DNA of 64,000 nt, taken from the NCBI GenBank assembly GCA_036936605.1, contig JAUPFV010000003.1:105161278-105225277 (forward strand), in the 5' to 3' direction. The translations under genes were made by a program, and so were the position numbers. The notes under the pieces are model-generated. The model was not told the DNA's origin and made no database searches. It saw nothing but the letters and a program-made list of their open reading frames with translations. The first letter of the stretch is position 1. The number at the start of each line of letters is the position of its first letter. Origin of the DNA: Limnanthes douglasii subsp. nivea (taxonomy: Eukaryota > Streptophyta > Magnoliopsida > Brassicales > Limnanthaceae). Positions 20,885 to 33,816 of the stretch are shown piece after piece.

Positions 20885-23800
20885 GCAACATCAACTGATG
20901 GTGTATCTTTTCGCTGGACCAATGAACTAATGCCATTCTGGATCATTTCTTCTAAAAATAGTGTCAATATTATTTAAGCCGGTACAAGATGAAAAACTAT
21001 GATGGCACAAGAGATCCAGACCACCACATAGAGAAATAAAGATTGAAATACTGGATTTTGGAGAAGATGATAAGCTCATGTGTAAAGCATTCTCCATAAG
21101 TTTCAGACTTATATAGTTTAACCAACTTCCTTCAGGTAGCATCTTAAACTTTAACATGTCGTGGACTGGCTTCAGGAGCTATTTCATCAATAGAGATGGT
21201 GGTTGCACGATTCATTGTAAGTAAAAAGTGAATGAGAGCCTTTAGGAGTACATACAATATTTTCTTCAAACAAAGAATAATTTGGAAGATTACCACAATT
21301 TGATGGTTTGTGTAAATGCCATGAACTATAAGGATCCATTAGCCCAAATGGAATATCATATCAAAATGAACGAGAATGCAAAGTCAGAATTCTGAGGGTT
21401 CCAAATGTGTACCCTCCTTACCATTTCATGTCAAATACTAATGAGCCTCTCATAATAGCATGCGAAGCCGAGACATCAAAATAAAGTTCAAGCCTTAAGG
21501 GGAAATCTGATAAGTAACTTCAACAATAACAATAACAATAACAATAACAATGGTAGCAGCTAAAACCCAACCAATTTGGGAAAATCCCAAACACAAGACG
21601 TACATAGAACCTGACAGTGATTTATCACATGACCAAATATTTATTCAAGTTTTGGATGCCCAAAAAGATGTGGATTTCTAGAGGATAGATAAGTACAAGT
21701 TTTGAAAGTTCCATAATAATAGGGGGTACTATACTCGGGACTGTCTTGCTTTAAAGAATGAAGTGCATAAACTAAACGATGAAGTGAAGCTTGTGGAGTT
21801 TGTCAAGAAAAAATCAAGGGCCAAGCTGAGACTAGTTGCGTCTGAATTTAGGCAGTTGAAAAAGTAGGAATTATAATAAATTGAGAGAATTACCTAACCT
21901 CTGAGATTATTTGATAATATGGTCATCTTGGATAGACTAGAAGGGTACCTAGATTTAGACCCAAACTAACAGGTTCTGCTTGCAATAGTATAAGGTAATA
22001 AATTATCATATATCATTAAATCTTCTAGGAAGATGCATATAAAGGCTCTAAAATTACATTATTTGGGTCAAACATTGGCATATATATAACAATATCTCGT
22101 AATTAGATTTGATGATGATAACCTTAAAATTAGAAAATGGTAATAATTGTAACTGAATATATAAGTTAGAATATTTATGAATGGCACTAGCAGTTCATTC
22201 AATATATTATTTAAAAATACTTATGATAAGATGCATGGAGCTACCATACTTAAATTATCTAAGATGGTGTTAAATGGACTCACCATGAGAGACATCCTAG
22301 TTTTGGGAGAATTGAAGCTATATGTGGTTTGACACCAACGAGAGTGCATAAAGTAGGTTTATTACTTTTTTTATGGTAGCAAACATGATTTCGTAAAATT
22401 CAATCTTTGGAATACCCTAATTGAATCAGATGCATTCCATAGTCACAATGGTGTACTAATACCTTTGATATATAATCAATTGTAGGGTTAGGGGGATCCG
22501 AAATAACTAGATAATGACAATGAATTTTGCCTTTTTATCTTTGAAGATAGCAATTACTATGGGTCTCGATCATCCTTGATGATATGGATGATCACAAAGA
22601 GTCCCTAACATAGTCGAGTTATATAATAGAGTTGAATCCATCAAAGTAGAATAAAATAAAACCCCACATCTTGGTCGAGACGTGCAAGCTAGCTATAGAG
22701 ACAATTTATTAAGCTTTTTATCAAAAACCTTAGATATATTTACATGGACTTCCCACGACATAACATGAGTTCCTGCTAAGGAATTTTTAACAAACTCTCT
22801 ATAGATAGCAGCTTTTTATTCATAAAATATAAGAGAAAACTATTCTTATATGAAAATTTCGAAATGATAGTAGTTGAAGCTGATATACTGAGCAAAGTAC
22901 CATATTTTGGAAACACTAACTGAGTGCTAGTCAAGAAAAATAATCACAAACGGATAATATGTGTCAATTTTATTGATTTTAATAAAGATTTTCTAAAATA
23001 TTCTTTTCCATTTTTTAGAAATGATCAAATAGTGGATACAACTTATGGGAACAAAATAATGTTATTCACGGATGTATATTTAGGAAATAATCAAATCCAT
23101 ATGCATGAAGCCAATCGAGAATGTACCATATTTATCACAAAGCGAGGGTTGTATTGTTACAAATTTATGACTTTCAGGTTTAAGAATATTGAGATCACGT
23201 ATCAAAGGTTGGTCAATGAGACTTTCTCAAGCCAGCTCGGTCGTAAATAAAAATCTTACATTGATAACATGGTTGTCACCAATAACCAAGATACAAATTA
23301 CTTGATAGACATTATCGAGATTTTCACCAACCTCTGAATGGTCAACTTGAAGCATACTCTACAAAATTGCACATGTGGTATGTGATCATGAAAGTTTATG
23401 AGATACATGGTCTGTGAGAATAATGATGGAACCAAATCCTACAAAACAATAAAACTTGGTTGCAATGGATCCAGAACATCAAGGAAGTACAAATTATGAC
23501 ATGAACGTTAGATGCACTGAACATGTTCATTTCCCATTCTTCAAACAAGTTTTAACCATTCTAACATATATACTCATATGGGTTGGTAGATTTAATTGGA
23601 ATTATTTATGTGATGAAGCTTTTAATAAAATCAATGATTTTATGACCTCGCTGGAATTACTAGAAAAACTAAAGTCGGGTGAGTTTTTATTTCTCTATTT
23701 AGTTGTGTTTGATTAAAAAACTTTTGCAATTCTAGTTAGGGAAGAGGAAATTACATCCTCAGTTATATATCGTGTTAGTAATTCATAATAGATGCTAAGA

Positions 23801-25190
23801 CACGCTATGTACAGTCAGAGAAACTTGCATTGTATTTGGTAGTAGTGACTATGAAGATGAGGTCTTACTTCTACGCACATACTATAGTAGTCAACAATTT
23901 ATTTCTTCTAAAAATATGCTATAAAAGCCTAGCAAATTTTGCAGACTTGCCAGATGGTCAGTGGAGTTAGAATATTTCTATCTCAAATTTGAGCCTCGAA
24001 CATAAATTAAAATCTAAGCTTTAGTTGGAATCATAATAGAGTTCTGGTTATAAAGGATCCTACATTTAATAGATCATCCTAACAAACATGTAAAATTCAG
24101 ACATATGGAGGAGGTAACAATATCAGTTCCAATGCAAGGCTTCAACTAACATCATATTAAGAAGAAATAATAAATCAAACAATCAAGTTCGGTATTACTG
24201 CCTTAAACAATAAGTTAAAGTATGAAGTTTGAATAATTAGACTAAGACTCACTAATATTTATGGAGCTAGAAAGGTAAAATTGTTAATGGACCATTATCT
24301 TGTAGTCAACCAAGCCTTAGAACAAAAAGAAACCAAGAAAGTTAATTTGATCCAGTATCCGAGGGAACTTCATCGTCAAACATTATTATTTGATCAAGTA
24401 ACTTTTGAGCAATCACCCATGGTAGAAAATGCAACAATTGACGATCTTGTTTCTTCGGTATGTACAAATTTGGTACCATTAGTCCAAAATAACCTTTAGT
24501 AATTTTAGAAAACTGGCTCTTGTCAAGTACTTTGACATCTGAATTAATGGTCATTTAAGAAGAGGATTACTGGATATCACCTATTAAGGCATACATTACA
24601 TAAGGTAAACTTTTAGAAGACAAGGCCAAAGCTAGGTACATCAAGATCATATCAGTAAGATATGTATGGTTGGCTGAAAATTTGTACAAATTAAGTATTA
24701 CCAAACCTTTACTATAATGTGTCAGGCCATAAAAATAAACCCTTGTTGTGAAAGAGCTCCATAATGAGGAAGGAAGTTCCCAATGTGGCTACAAAATATT
24801 GTATTGAATAATACTCATGCACTGATACTACTAGACAACCATCATGGCAGATGTGGAGAACTTTTTTAAACATCGTGACAGCTGCTAGAGTTTTTCCATC
24901 TCAATCCAAGTTTCATATGGTCTCTTCGAAACCATATTAGAAGTAATCTCATTTGACATATGGGGCTTGACCTAGTAGAGCCCATGCCAAAGGCCTTTGG
25001 ACCAAGACTATACCTTCTGGTGATTGTGGATTATTTTTCAAAGTGGATTGAAGCATAACCTATAACAAATATTAGCGTGAAAGAAATAATCTATTTCCTA
25101 AATATTAATATTGCTGTAAATATGAGATACCAAGAGTCATCATAACAGATAACGTTTTGCAATTCTAGAATGATCATTTGATATATTTTT
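20885..25190 (+). mobile_element. Tat-C: ancient Tat-clade retrotransposon relic, plus strand
   Basis: Pieces appear in order with many frame breaks. Gag is near 20985-21380 (a DGTRDPDHH-like start, then FGEDDKLMCKAFSISF as in Tat-A and Tat-B). The Cys/His region is near 21690-21760. RT is at 22924-23290 (VDTTYGNKIMLFTDVYLGNNQIHM, GLYCYKFMTFRFKN, then YIDNM, with the second catalytic Asp changed to Asn). RNase H is near 23580-23900. The integrase is at 24740-25180 (KELHNEEGSSQCGYK, FDIWGLDLVEPMPKAFG, VDYFSKWIEA, VIITDNVLQF). No LTRs are recognisable. It lies in the opposite direction to Tat-A and Tat-B and is far older. Confidence 0.8.
21522..21553 (+). repeat. (CAATAA)n microsatellite
   Basis: Five near-perfect CAATAA units lie inside the Tat-C gag relic, where Tat Gag proteins have an Asn-rich linker. 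The repeat probably grew from codons for Asn. Confidence 0.8.
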
Positions 25191-27086
25191 GCAGAACAAT
25201 ATATATAAAGTGAAACTTAGCATAAATTATAATTCCTCAACCCTTTACGAACTTGTGTTCAAAAATAATTTCCTCATGGAAAACCAAGTACAAAAAGTGC
25301 AGGAGGAAGAAAACAAAAAATACTATTATGAACCATTTTGTTCAGTAAGAACAATGACTTCACGGGTTTCAACAAAATAATAGGAGATGGTTGAGCAGTA
25401 ACTTTGTTCACAACTGTAGAAGTATGATCATTTCTAGTTTTGGCTACAATATGAAAAACATTTTAAGTCTTGACTCAATGAATATAAATGTTTATATGTT
25501 TAGAAACAATGACAAGAGAAAGATTAACAACATCTCTAATCTCGGCTGATGGAAGGGAATTATTGATAGCCTCGACTTTGACTTGAAATAGGGTACTATT
25601 CAGTTTTCCATCTCCCCGAACTCTAAGAAATGCACCCTTATTAAAAATAATACTCAAATTAATATATCCAGGTATACGCTCTGTAAGGATATACTCCCAT
25701 ATATAGTCAAATTCACTTGTAGATGCTCTTTATAGACCTCAAGAATTACGCTTGCTTCACAAACCTTTGTTATTATTTCAATAACAATGTCCCCAACAAC
25801 CTTCATATTCGTGAAATATTCCTCATTATTCAAGCAATCAGCTTCCCTAAATTCATTTTCCACATTGAGATCGTCATCGAATCTTCCAAACTTTTTTATA
25901 ATTTTTGTCATAATCATATACTAAAAATCCAATAATCACTTTAACTTGTGTCTATCTTTCACTTCTCACAAGAGGACCCTTTACATATTTAATCTCAATA
26001 TTCAAGATTTTATCTGATTTGGATTTAGCTTGGACCTCAACAATCAAACGCTTCTTGTTTGCAGCAGAACCAACTTTCACCTCATGATTTCTCTCCAAAG
26101 GCTCAGGTACAACTTCATACAAAAACCAGAGATCCTAAATGTTCAGAGTAAAAATCTAAAATTCTTGGTGTACCAAATCAAAAAAAATTGAACAAAGTCT
26201 AAAAACAAAAAACAAAGTCAATAAATAATAAAAAGGAAAAATCAGAAGAAAATATACGAAATACTCACATCAGTGCCATACTTTATATATCTTATGGCCA
26301 ACTCTAAAGTAGAAAGATGGATTGGTATTTTTTTTATCCAGAGAAAACTACTAAGTGACCAAAAAACACTAGTTCTTGCTCCACATAAAAATGTTTTAGT
26401 CATTACAATAGTGGAAGATTTCATGAATTGACCTTCATTGCCTTCTCAACGCCAATTACCTTCATTAAAGCTCTAATACGGCCAATATTTCTATCACATG
26501 TTCAGAAGGAGTAACATCTACATTAGCATCCTAAAAAAATGGTTGGGTAAAATGAACTTCTTTAGTTGTAGTGTCAACCATAATTTTTTATATATGCTCA
26601 TAAGGACTTGCCTCACAAGTCCTTATTATTTTCACTTTTGAACTTTCAGCAAAATATTTATTATTATCTTTGTAACCTTCTTGCATCTTCTACTATAAGG
26701 TTTGCCTTGATTATTACGCCTTTTATTTACTCGGTCTAAATATGCATAAGTTTTAGGATTTTGGTTTGTTGGTCACCCAACACAAATGAAGTCCCATGAG
26801 TTTTCTCATTTCCCTTCACAATATAATGGGGTGTGTTCTCAACAATTGGAGGATCACCCTGAATGATAATGACCTCATTGCAGAAAGTTGGAGGCGATTC
26901 ATGACCAAGTCAAGCCCTTTGTTTTACAACTCGTCTCCAACAACTACAAATTTGGAGGTAAAAACCCAACATGACCCACTTTGCTCTTTGAGTCATGAAC
27001 ATTACTAGACAACTCGTTGGAAAGTTGGGGCAGGGGATATCTTAGTAAAAGAAGTTACTACATTTGCCTTTGAATTGATTAGATTA
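25191..27086. other. gene-poor stretch of unknown origin
   Basis: After the Tat-C integrase the homology stops. The region has several 60-90-codon open frames on both strands, but none shows a motif that I recognise. A short perfect hairpin lies at 26600-26626. It may be an even older transposon, but nothing in the sequence names it. Confidence 0.4.
26600..26626. repeat. short perfect inverted repeat
   Basis: ATAAGGACTTG, the 5-base loop CCTCA, then CAAGTCCTTAT: 11-bp arms. There is no U-tract and no gene beside it, so its role is unknown; it may be chance. Confidence 0.6.
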
Positions 27087-27599
27087 CTCTTCAGATCAAG
27101 TACTTTGGGTTTTAAAATTTTGGTAAAAGGATTATTAACAACCTTCGCTTTTGGGACTACAGTCGTGCCTTCATTCTTTTTATCCTGTGCTCTTTACCGT
27201 TGGTATATTTTTAATTGTTACACTTCGAGGGGTTTTATTTTCTAAAATAGAGAAAAAAGTAATATTGGTAAGTTTTTTTATATTAAAAATGTATAAATAC
27301 AAAATTATATTTTGGCTACGAAAATATATGTTAACTTGTTACAATCTCTTCATATCAAGTACTTTCGGTTTTAAAATTTTGGTAAAAAGATTATTAACAG
27401 CCTTTGCTTTTGGGACTACAGTCGTGCCTTCATTCTTTTTATCTCGTGCTCTTTACCGTTGGTATATGTTTAATTGTTACACTTCGAGGGGTTTTATTTT
27501 CTACAATAGCGAAAAAAGTAATATTGGTAAGTTTTTTATAGAAAAATGTATAAATACAAAATTATATTTTGGCTACGAAAATATATGTTAACTTGTTAC
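27087..27599 (+). repeat. tandem duplication, unit about 259 bp
   Basis: The segment from CTCTTCAGATCAAG at 27087 to about 27345 is followed directly by a second copy from CTCTTCATATCAAG at 27346 to about 27599. The copies are about 95 percent alike by eye, with a few substitutions and a short indel. Both contain the same AT-rich sequence ending ATATGTTAACTTGTTAC. The moderate-length open frame that spans both copies is a product of the duplication. Confidence 0.85.
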
Positions 27600-28520
27600 C
27601 AAATTACGTGCAAATTGGTTGCATAATTAGATTTTTATTATTGAATTAGTCTCATGTTCTGAAAATACATAATTCTTTTATGGTTCTATAATTACGTGTT
27701 AACCTGCTGCGTAATTATGTCCAAATTTTTTGCGTAATTAGTTTTTGTTATGAAATTAAAAAATATATAATTGGTTGTCAAATTACTTTATTCAGTTGAT
27801 ACTTACTACCCTTATATCTCATGTAAATGTTCTCGTGGTATTTTGAAAATTACATGTTTCGCTTGTTTACATGCTTGTGTTGCTATATTGAGCATCCATG
27901 GGAATCCTTCGACATATATGGAATCATGTTATAGTTCAAGTTCTTATATGGAAACTTATTCTCGAGGCATACCATATTTAACTACGATTGATGAAGCTTC
28001 TACTTCAAATACATCTCATGTTGTTCTTTTACCTACCTTAAAAATGAAAACTGAAATACTTAAGAATAAACGTATTATATCCTAGGATGAAGACGTTATT
28101 CATAAAGTATAGTATGAGATATGTCAGAAATATGGTCACAATAGAAGAACATGTGAAGATGTTGTTTTGTTTAATTGGATATGTTCTTTTTATTCTATTT
28201 TTACTATTTTTTTCTAAACTATCTGGAATTTGATAGTTTTTAGTTAGAAAGTAACCATTGTTAGTTGGCTGTGAAACTAATTTCATTTTGGTTGCATAAA
28301 AAGCGAATTGTTGTGAGAAAATACAAGTGTAATTGGGTGCAAAATTATATTGTAATCGGCTACGGAATTACGTTATAATTGGTTGCGTAATAACATTTTT
28401 GTTACATAAATAGACTTTTGTTATGAAAAATTCAAGTGTAATTGGGGTGGAAAATTATGCTTTAATTGGTTGCATAATTATGTTATAAATGGTTGTTGTT
28501 GTGAAATAACAATATATAAA
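27600..28520. repeat. dispersed AATTGGTTGCGTAATTA-type motif field
   Basis: Many loose copies of a motif like (T)AATTGGTTGC(G/A)TAATTA occur, for example near 27611, 27700, 28325, 28380, 28430 and 28470. They flank and interrupt the transposase remnant in this region. They look like subterminal or noncoding repeats of a decayed transposon. Confidence 0.55.
27771..28155 (+). pseudogene. C-terminal relic of a MULE transposase (SWIM zinc finger and zinc knuckle)
   Basis: The frame gives C-K-C-x8-C-x2-C-x-H (CKCSRGILKITCFACLHA), followed by a stretch that lines up residue by residue with the transposase of the 12-kb MULE further right. Matching steps are AILSIHGNP with AIASINEDP, YSRGIPYLTTI with YSFNIPAITEF, and VLLPTLK..KNKRIIS with LVLPPNVK..KKRIPS. 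After a stop at 28083-28085 comes a CCHC-like knuckle (CQKYGHNRRTC) whose second Cys has become Tyr. The catalytic DDE part was not found upstream. This is therefore an old, truncated relative of the MULE at 44.7-56.7 kb. Confidence 0.75.
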
Positions 28521-29149
28521 TAAACGATAAAAGAAAATTAATATTGCAAACAAAAAAGTGTGTGTTTTAGAGACATACAATTTTTATATAAAAAACATAG
28601 TTTTGACTATAACACAATAACATCTACCCAATATCTTATTGTATGTTCATAGTTAAGAAATAAACTATACATTGTATGCTCTTCTGTTTGATGCAAGTTC
28701 TTCTTCTATTTGACGCAATATCTTTTTGCAAATGGTTGTAAAAGTAGATTGATTTTTCTTTTCCAGTTTTCTAACCGCATCTTTAAGACTAGCACTTGAT
28801 TCTTGTAGTTCTTTAGTTTATTTATTATGGTCATTATTTTTTGTTTCCATTTCTTCAAAATATTTCTTGAGGTCTTCCTCTAGACCCATCTCGTTTGACT
28901 GAGAAATAAAAAAAATTGTCAAACTCTGGTTACGTAATTATGTGTAATTGTGTTATGAAAATAAATTTTTAGATGTGTTAAAACACTGTTCTATAATTAC
29001 TTGTTAATTATTTTGTAATTAGGAGTAAAATGGTTATCAATTAGTTTATTGGTTTCATAAAAATACTGAAGTTACATATTGATATTGATTCTTAAAATTG
29101 TTGACTTCTTCTTGAAGATTATTTATTTCTAATGTGACCTGACATGTAT

Positions 29150-29612
29150 TTGGAATTCCTAATGTGGAGAAAACTAATTATTTTGAATTTTTTGTATCTA
29201 CATTACTAAGTCAAAATACATATAGATTAGTGTTGAGACTAACTATTAGTTGAGTACATAGATATGTGTAATTGGGTTGCAAAAAAAGTTTTTTATGTTT
29301 GAAAAACAAATAGAAATGGGTCTGGAAACTAATTTTTAGTTGAGTGTCTAAATAGGTACAATCTGGTTGCTTAAAAGCTTTTGTGTGCTTGAAAAATAAA
29401 ATAGAAATTTGGTATGAAACTTACTGTAAGTTGGATGCGTAAATAGGCAGAATTTGGTTGTGAAAATGTCGTTTATGTTTGAACAAAAAAATAAAAAGTA
29501 GGCCTGGAAACTATTGTAGTTTGGTGTGTAAATACATAAAAACATTTTTGCAAAAAAATTATTTTAGTTTAAAAATTAAATAGTAACTAGGTATGGAAAC
29601 TACAGTAAGAAC
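29150..29612 (+). repeat. tandem repeat, unit about 91 bp, about 5 copies
   Basis: The landmark GAAACT (or GAGACT) recurs at 29235, 29325, 29416, 29507 and 29596, a spacing of 89-91 bp. Between landmarks the units share a TAGTTG..T(A)AATAGG..AATTGGTTGC..TATGTTTGAA pattern. Identity is modest, so the array is old. The sequence resembles the motif field just to the left. Confidence 0.75.
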
Positions 29613-30511
29613 AAGTTTTATTCAAAGAGAATGTGAACAAGTTCTTTAAATCTTCTACAACTTGCTTTAAAATAAACGAATCGAGTATGAAAAATATCAA
29701 AGCATCAGTTCAAAATCACAAAGAAAACGTAAATAACTTAGAGGTTTAACTAGGATAACTACCGCGATGGTGGAATCTAGAATTTAAGACATGTGGCACA
29801 ATAACACAAAAAATAACCCTAAGCAAGTTAATGCAATAACGTTGAGAATGGGAAGACAAAAGATAAAAAAAACAAGAGTATTTCATTGATCTCATCAAAC
29901 AGCTAAGTAATCGAAATCAAGTTTTAACTGACAACAATTTGTTTGATGATATTGTAGGTCTCAAACGCAACAACCTAGAACTTGTTCATAAAAATAGACC
30001 CATACCTAACATAAACATACTTGGTCGCGGTAATGGCCAATAATTAACATTTGATTGCCGCATCCCCTTACTTGATCTCAGCAAATGACCTGCACTTGGT
30101 ATTGGATGCAACAACAACTTTGATGCAAAAAAAAGTGTGATTGCGGACCCTGATCACGACAATAGCATTGGAGATTACGGTAAAACAATAATCTTTGACC
30201 TTGATCATGACATCTTTTTACTTCATCGCAGTGAAAATGTATTACATAATATAAACAAACAAGATCACGACAACCTAGAATCCTCCTTAGATCATGAACA
30301 AACCCAAAATGCAGTCCAGAATCCTCCTTAGATCTCAAAATATGCACCATGAGTTCTCTACCCAAGTCGAAAGAATAAACAAAATTCTAACGGTAAATTT
30401 TCCAAATTTCTCAAACTTTTTTACAGCTTGAAAGTTAATTTGCAGTTTCTGGAGTTCGTGGAATAGATACCTTAATACACAAAGTTTCTTAAAGATATAT
30501 TTTCTCACAAA
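29613..30511. other. stretch without a recognisable gene
   Basis: Short frames on both strands show no known motif. A GATCACGAC/GATCATGA word recurs between 30150 and 30300. It may be the decayed gag region of the Athila fragment that follows, but I cannot show this. Confidence 0.4.
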
Positions 30512-31740
30512 ATGAAATCTAGGGACTTCGATACAATTGCATTAGCAGAGGAATGCAACGCGCTGATTCGTAATAAATTACCACCAAAGCTGAAAGATCC
30601 AGTGAGTGTTATTATTCCTTGTGAAATTAAAATTTTATCATTTGATAAATATTTATGTGACTTAGGCGTTAGTATCAATTTAATGCCTCTTTATATCTAT
30701 AGGAAATTAGGAATCAATGAATTAAATGCTACACATGTTTTATTACAGTTAGCTAATAGGTCTCTTGTATATTTTAAAAGAATATTAGAAGATGTTTTGT
30801 ATACAGTTGATAAATTTGTATTGCACGCTTATTTTATAACTTTAGACATAGAGGAAGATAAATTGGTACCCCTCATTCTGGGAAGATCTTTTTTTGCTAC
30901 TATTAGGACTATGATTGATGTTAAAGCTAGGAAATTAATTTTCCGAGTATGGGATGAGCAAGTAAAGTTTAGTATATTAGATGGTTTGAAGCGTCCTACG
31001 GATGCTAAGCCTTTTTTTATTGATGTGGTAAAAGCACCCAGTGATGAATGCATGCATAAAATATTTCCTCATCGTAGTTCAGATATTCATTAGTGTAAAA
31101 CGTACTAGATGAAGCAGGGGATAAAAATAAAGAGGTTATGATTTGTAATAAAAACAGTATCGCTTTCAATCAAGGGATGTTTAGACTTCGAAGTTAAAAA
31201 ATAAATTATCCAAAACTGAAACATCTAAGTTAAAGTCAAAACCTTAATCCTCACGTTCAATGGATATCTATTTGAATGACCCTAACAATTGTCTTCTTAT
31301 TTTTAATGTTTCTTTGAGTTATGCGGATCAAGAGGAACTGTTGAAGGTGCTGAGACAACTGAAAGAATCCATAGGTTTGACGGTAATGGATAAACATGAG
31401 ATCAACCCTCCCAATCACCATATGAAGCTTTTTATAGAAGAAGTATACAACTCACTAACGAGTTATCAGAAGCAACTAAATCCAGCCAAGAAGAAAGATA
31501 GAGTAGTAAATACTAATCGTGGTATAAACTGGAAGATATGAAATTGTTTTAGGACATCGTATTTCAGAGAAAAAAGGTTTCTCATGCGAAGGGAGACCAA
31601 CATAACCATTTTTATTGTCAAGAAGTAGTAGATGATAATCGGGTGTCAACTACTCTTCATATTCCACATTGATAAACTCGAGAGATCGAGCTACTGAGTT
31701 GAAACAAAACGTTGATTGGGAGGTCACCCAATGTAAGTTT
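30512..31740 (+). mobile_element. Athila-type Ty3/gypsy fragment (protease and start of RT)
   Basis: The 30512-31093 frame has the Athila-style protease. It starts EECNALIRNKLPPKLKDP, then CDLGVSINLMP (active site DLG instead of DTG, usual in this lineage), RKLG and the ILGRSFFAT flap. A second piece at 31260-31541 has the pre-RT region (DQEELLKVLRQLKESIG). Near 31545-31570 the words VLGHRISEKK belong to the end of the RT palm, so the RT core between them is deleted. GATTGGGAGGTCACCCAATG near 31708 resembles the stretch that follows pol in Athila elements. No LTRs were found. It is a decayed, internally deleted copy. Confidence 0.75.
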
Positions 31741-32510
31741 TTATTTCTCTTTTTAATTCTTTTATTCCAGTATTGTTATTTTTTTACTTTTAAAAAAAAT
31801 AAATGAATAGAGTTTTCGAAGAAAATGTTATTCATTCAACTTTCTATTTTTGTTAAAAATAAATTTATTTTCATTTTTATTTTAAAGTTTTTTTCTCACA
31901 TGTTGAGAATTTGCTTTTTGATTTTATGGTGTTTCTGCCACTTGCCCATCTCTTTTTTTTATTTTTATTTTTATCTTTTGGTAGAACCGACTAGCTTATA
32001 CACTTTAATTTCAATCCTACGATTTCAACACCAAATATATGAGGTACCATCGTTCCTTCATTTATTTCTTTATGTTCTTAATATTAAGATAATATTTGAT
32101 TTTAAATGTGGGATAGTGAGAAATTGTTGAATAAATATATCCCATTTTTTTTATTATTTAATATTCTTTATTATATATCTTAGGACCTTATATATTAGCT
32201 TATGAAGTAATTTTTAAGTTCAAAAAATTAATAATTGCATATTTAGATTTTTATTTGATTAGGTCTTTAGATTTGTTTATCTAAAAGTTATAAAATGAAT
32301 GATATTACAACAAAAATTAGTTAGTTTTTTTACATTGAAACTAATTTACTAATGTGGTAAAAAAATTATATAGTTTCCATTGTAGAAAATATTATATATA
32401 AAAAATTGTAAGTAAATACAGAGGTTGCATAATCTTTACTGAGTGATTCGATCTCCTAATTTGGTCGAGATTCGCGTACAAATGGAAGAGATTTATGATA
32501 ATTCTCATAT

Positions 32511-32584
32511 GTAGCTTATCTAGTTTTATAATCTGATTACTTTGAGTGTAGCTTATCTAGTTTTATAATCTGATTACTTTGAGT
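32511..32584 (+). repeat. perfect 37-bp tandem duplication
   Basis: GTAGCTTATCTAGTTTTATA... (37 bp) occurs twice with no gap, at 32511-32547 and 32548-32584. The copies are identical, so the duplication is recent or the DNA is polymorphic. Confidence 0.9.
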
Positions 32585-33771
32585 CAGTAAATCCTTAGAG
32601 TTGTTTCATCACCTCGTGTAGGGATGTCACTCATGTAAAGCTCTTTTAGACATGTTTGTTAGAAAACTTAATTAGACATTGCACAAATCACATGTATATA
32701 TTAAAAAATTATATATTTTTTTATATTAATCATTTTCTAAGTTCATCTCTTTGGGATATCTTATCACATAATGACTTGAGGCAACTTGCTTTGGATTTAT
32801 TTGACCCCCCATAGAAAATGAATTATATTTATATATAACAAAGAAATTAATAAATAAATAAATAAAATGCAATTAACAACTTTTAAAAATAAAATTGATA
32901 TTATTTTGGTTTATTAATGAAATGTTTTGAAAAATAATCAAGTAAATAATACATACTTAACGTTTAGTTTTTTCGAAGCGTGTTGAAAATTGTTTAGATT
33001 ACTTCAAAAAAAAATCTAATAACATGTGGTTAGAAATTTTTCACTTGATTCATTAACTTGTTTGAAATTAAGAAATTTGGTATTAATTAAAAATCATTTT
33101 ATTGTACTTTTAATTTTGATATTTTATTTTTATTCGAAATTAACAACTTAATAAGTGTTATCTAATTTGATCAAAATATATTTATCTTTGATTTTTATAT
33201 TACTTTTATAGTAACTTAGTTGTTAGGTCTAATTAAATTATAAATAAAATATTTTCATTTGTTTACTTCTAATTTCTAATTTATGAGTGAAGTTGGGAGC
33301 AAAAAATAACAAAAAGTAAGTTTAAATTACAAAAAGAAACTACAATTAAAAAAATAAGATAAAAATCAAAACTTGAATATAAATTAACAAAAAATTGAAG
33401 GACCAATTAAAAATCAACAGCTAAAAAATAAAAAATAAAATATTATTATTTAACTTTAAAAATACATTATTTTTTTATATTATTTAATTATTATTATTAT
33501 TAAAAATTCGTTTATATATATATATATAATTTTATTTTGTAGGAGATTAAGGTTTAGTGAAAATATATATTTTTTTAATAAATGAAACTCTAACCCACCG
33601 ACGAGAAAAAATTAATACTGTATAAAATACAAAACAAGTCTTTATTTTTTACTTTTTTTTTATATTGTGAACATGATTATGATTAATATGAATTAATTTT
33701 TTATTTTGGAGTTAAAAAAACTTCTGTCTATATACAGATTATGAATTAAATATTTTATTTAATTATTTATA

Positions 33772-33774
<3 letters not shown>

Positions 33775-33812
<38 letters not shown>
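33775..33812 (+). repeat. (TA)n microsatellite
   Basis: A run of about 18 AT units in AT-rich intergenic DNA, likely variable in length between individuals. Confidence 0.9.

Positions 33813-33816
<4 letters not shown>

Noticed and set aside
26600..26626. Hairpin as a microRNA or terminator
   Set aside because: Arms are only 11 bp with a 5-base loop, too short for a plant microRNA precursor, and intrinsic terminators are not used by plant RNA polymerase II.
27151..27591. 146-codon plus-strand frame
   Set aside because: It is made of the two copies of the 259-bp duplication and has no recognisable motif.
29150..29612. CRISPR-like regular spacing
   Set aside because: Units are whole diverged tandem repeats rather than identical short repeats with unique spacers, and the genome is a plant's.
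30078..30365. Overlapping frames on both strands with GATCACGAC words
   Set aside because: Low-complexity sequence gives open frames on both strands; no domain was recognised.
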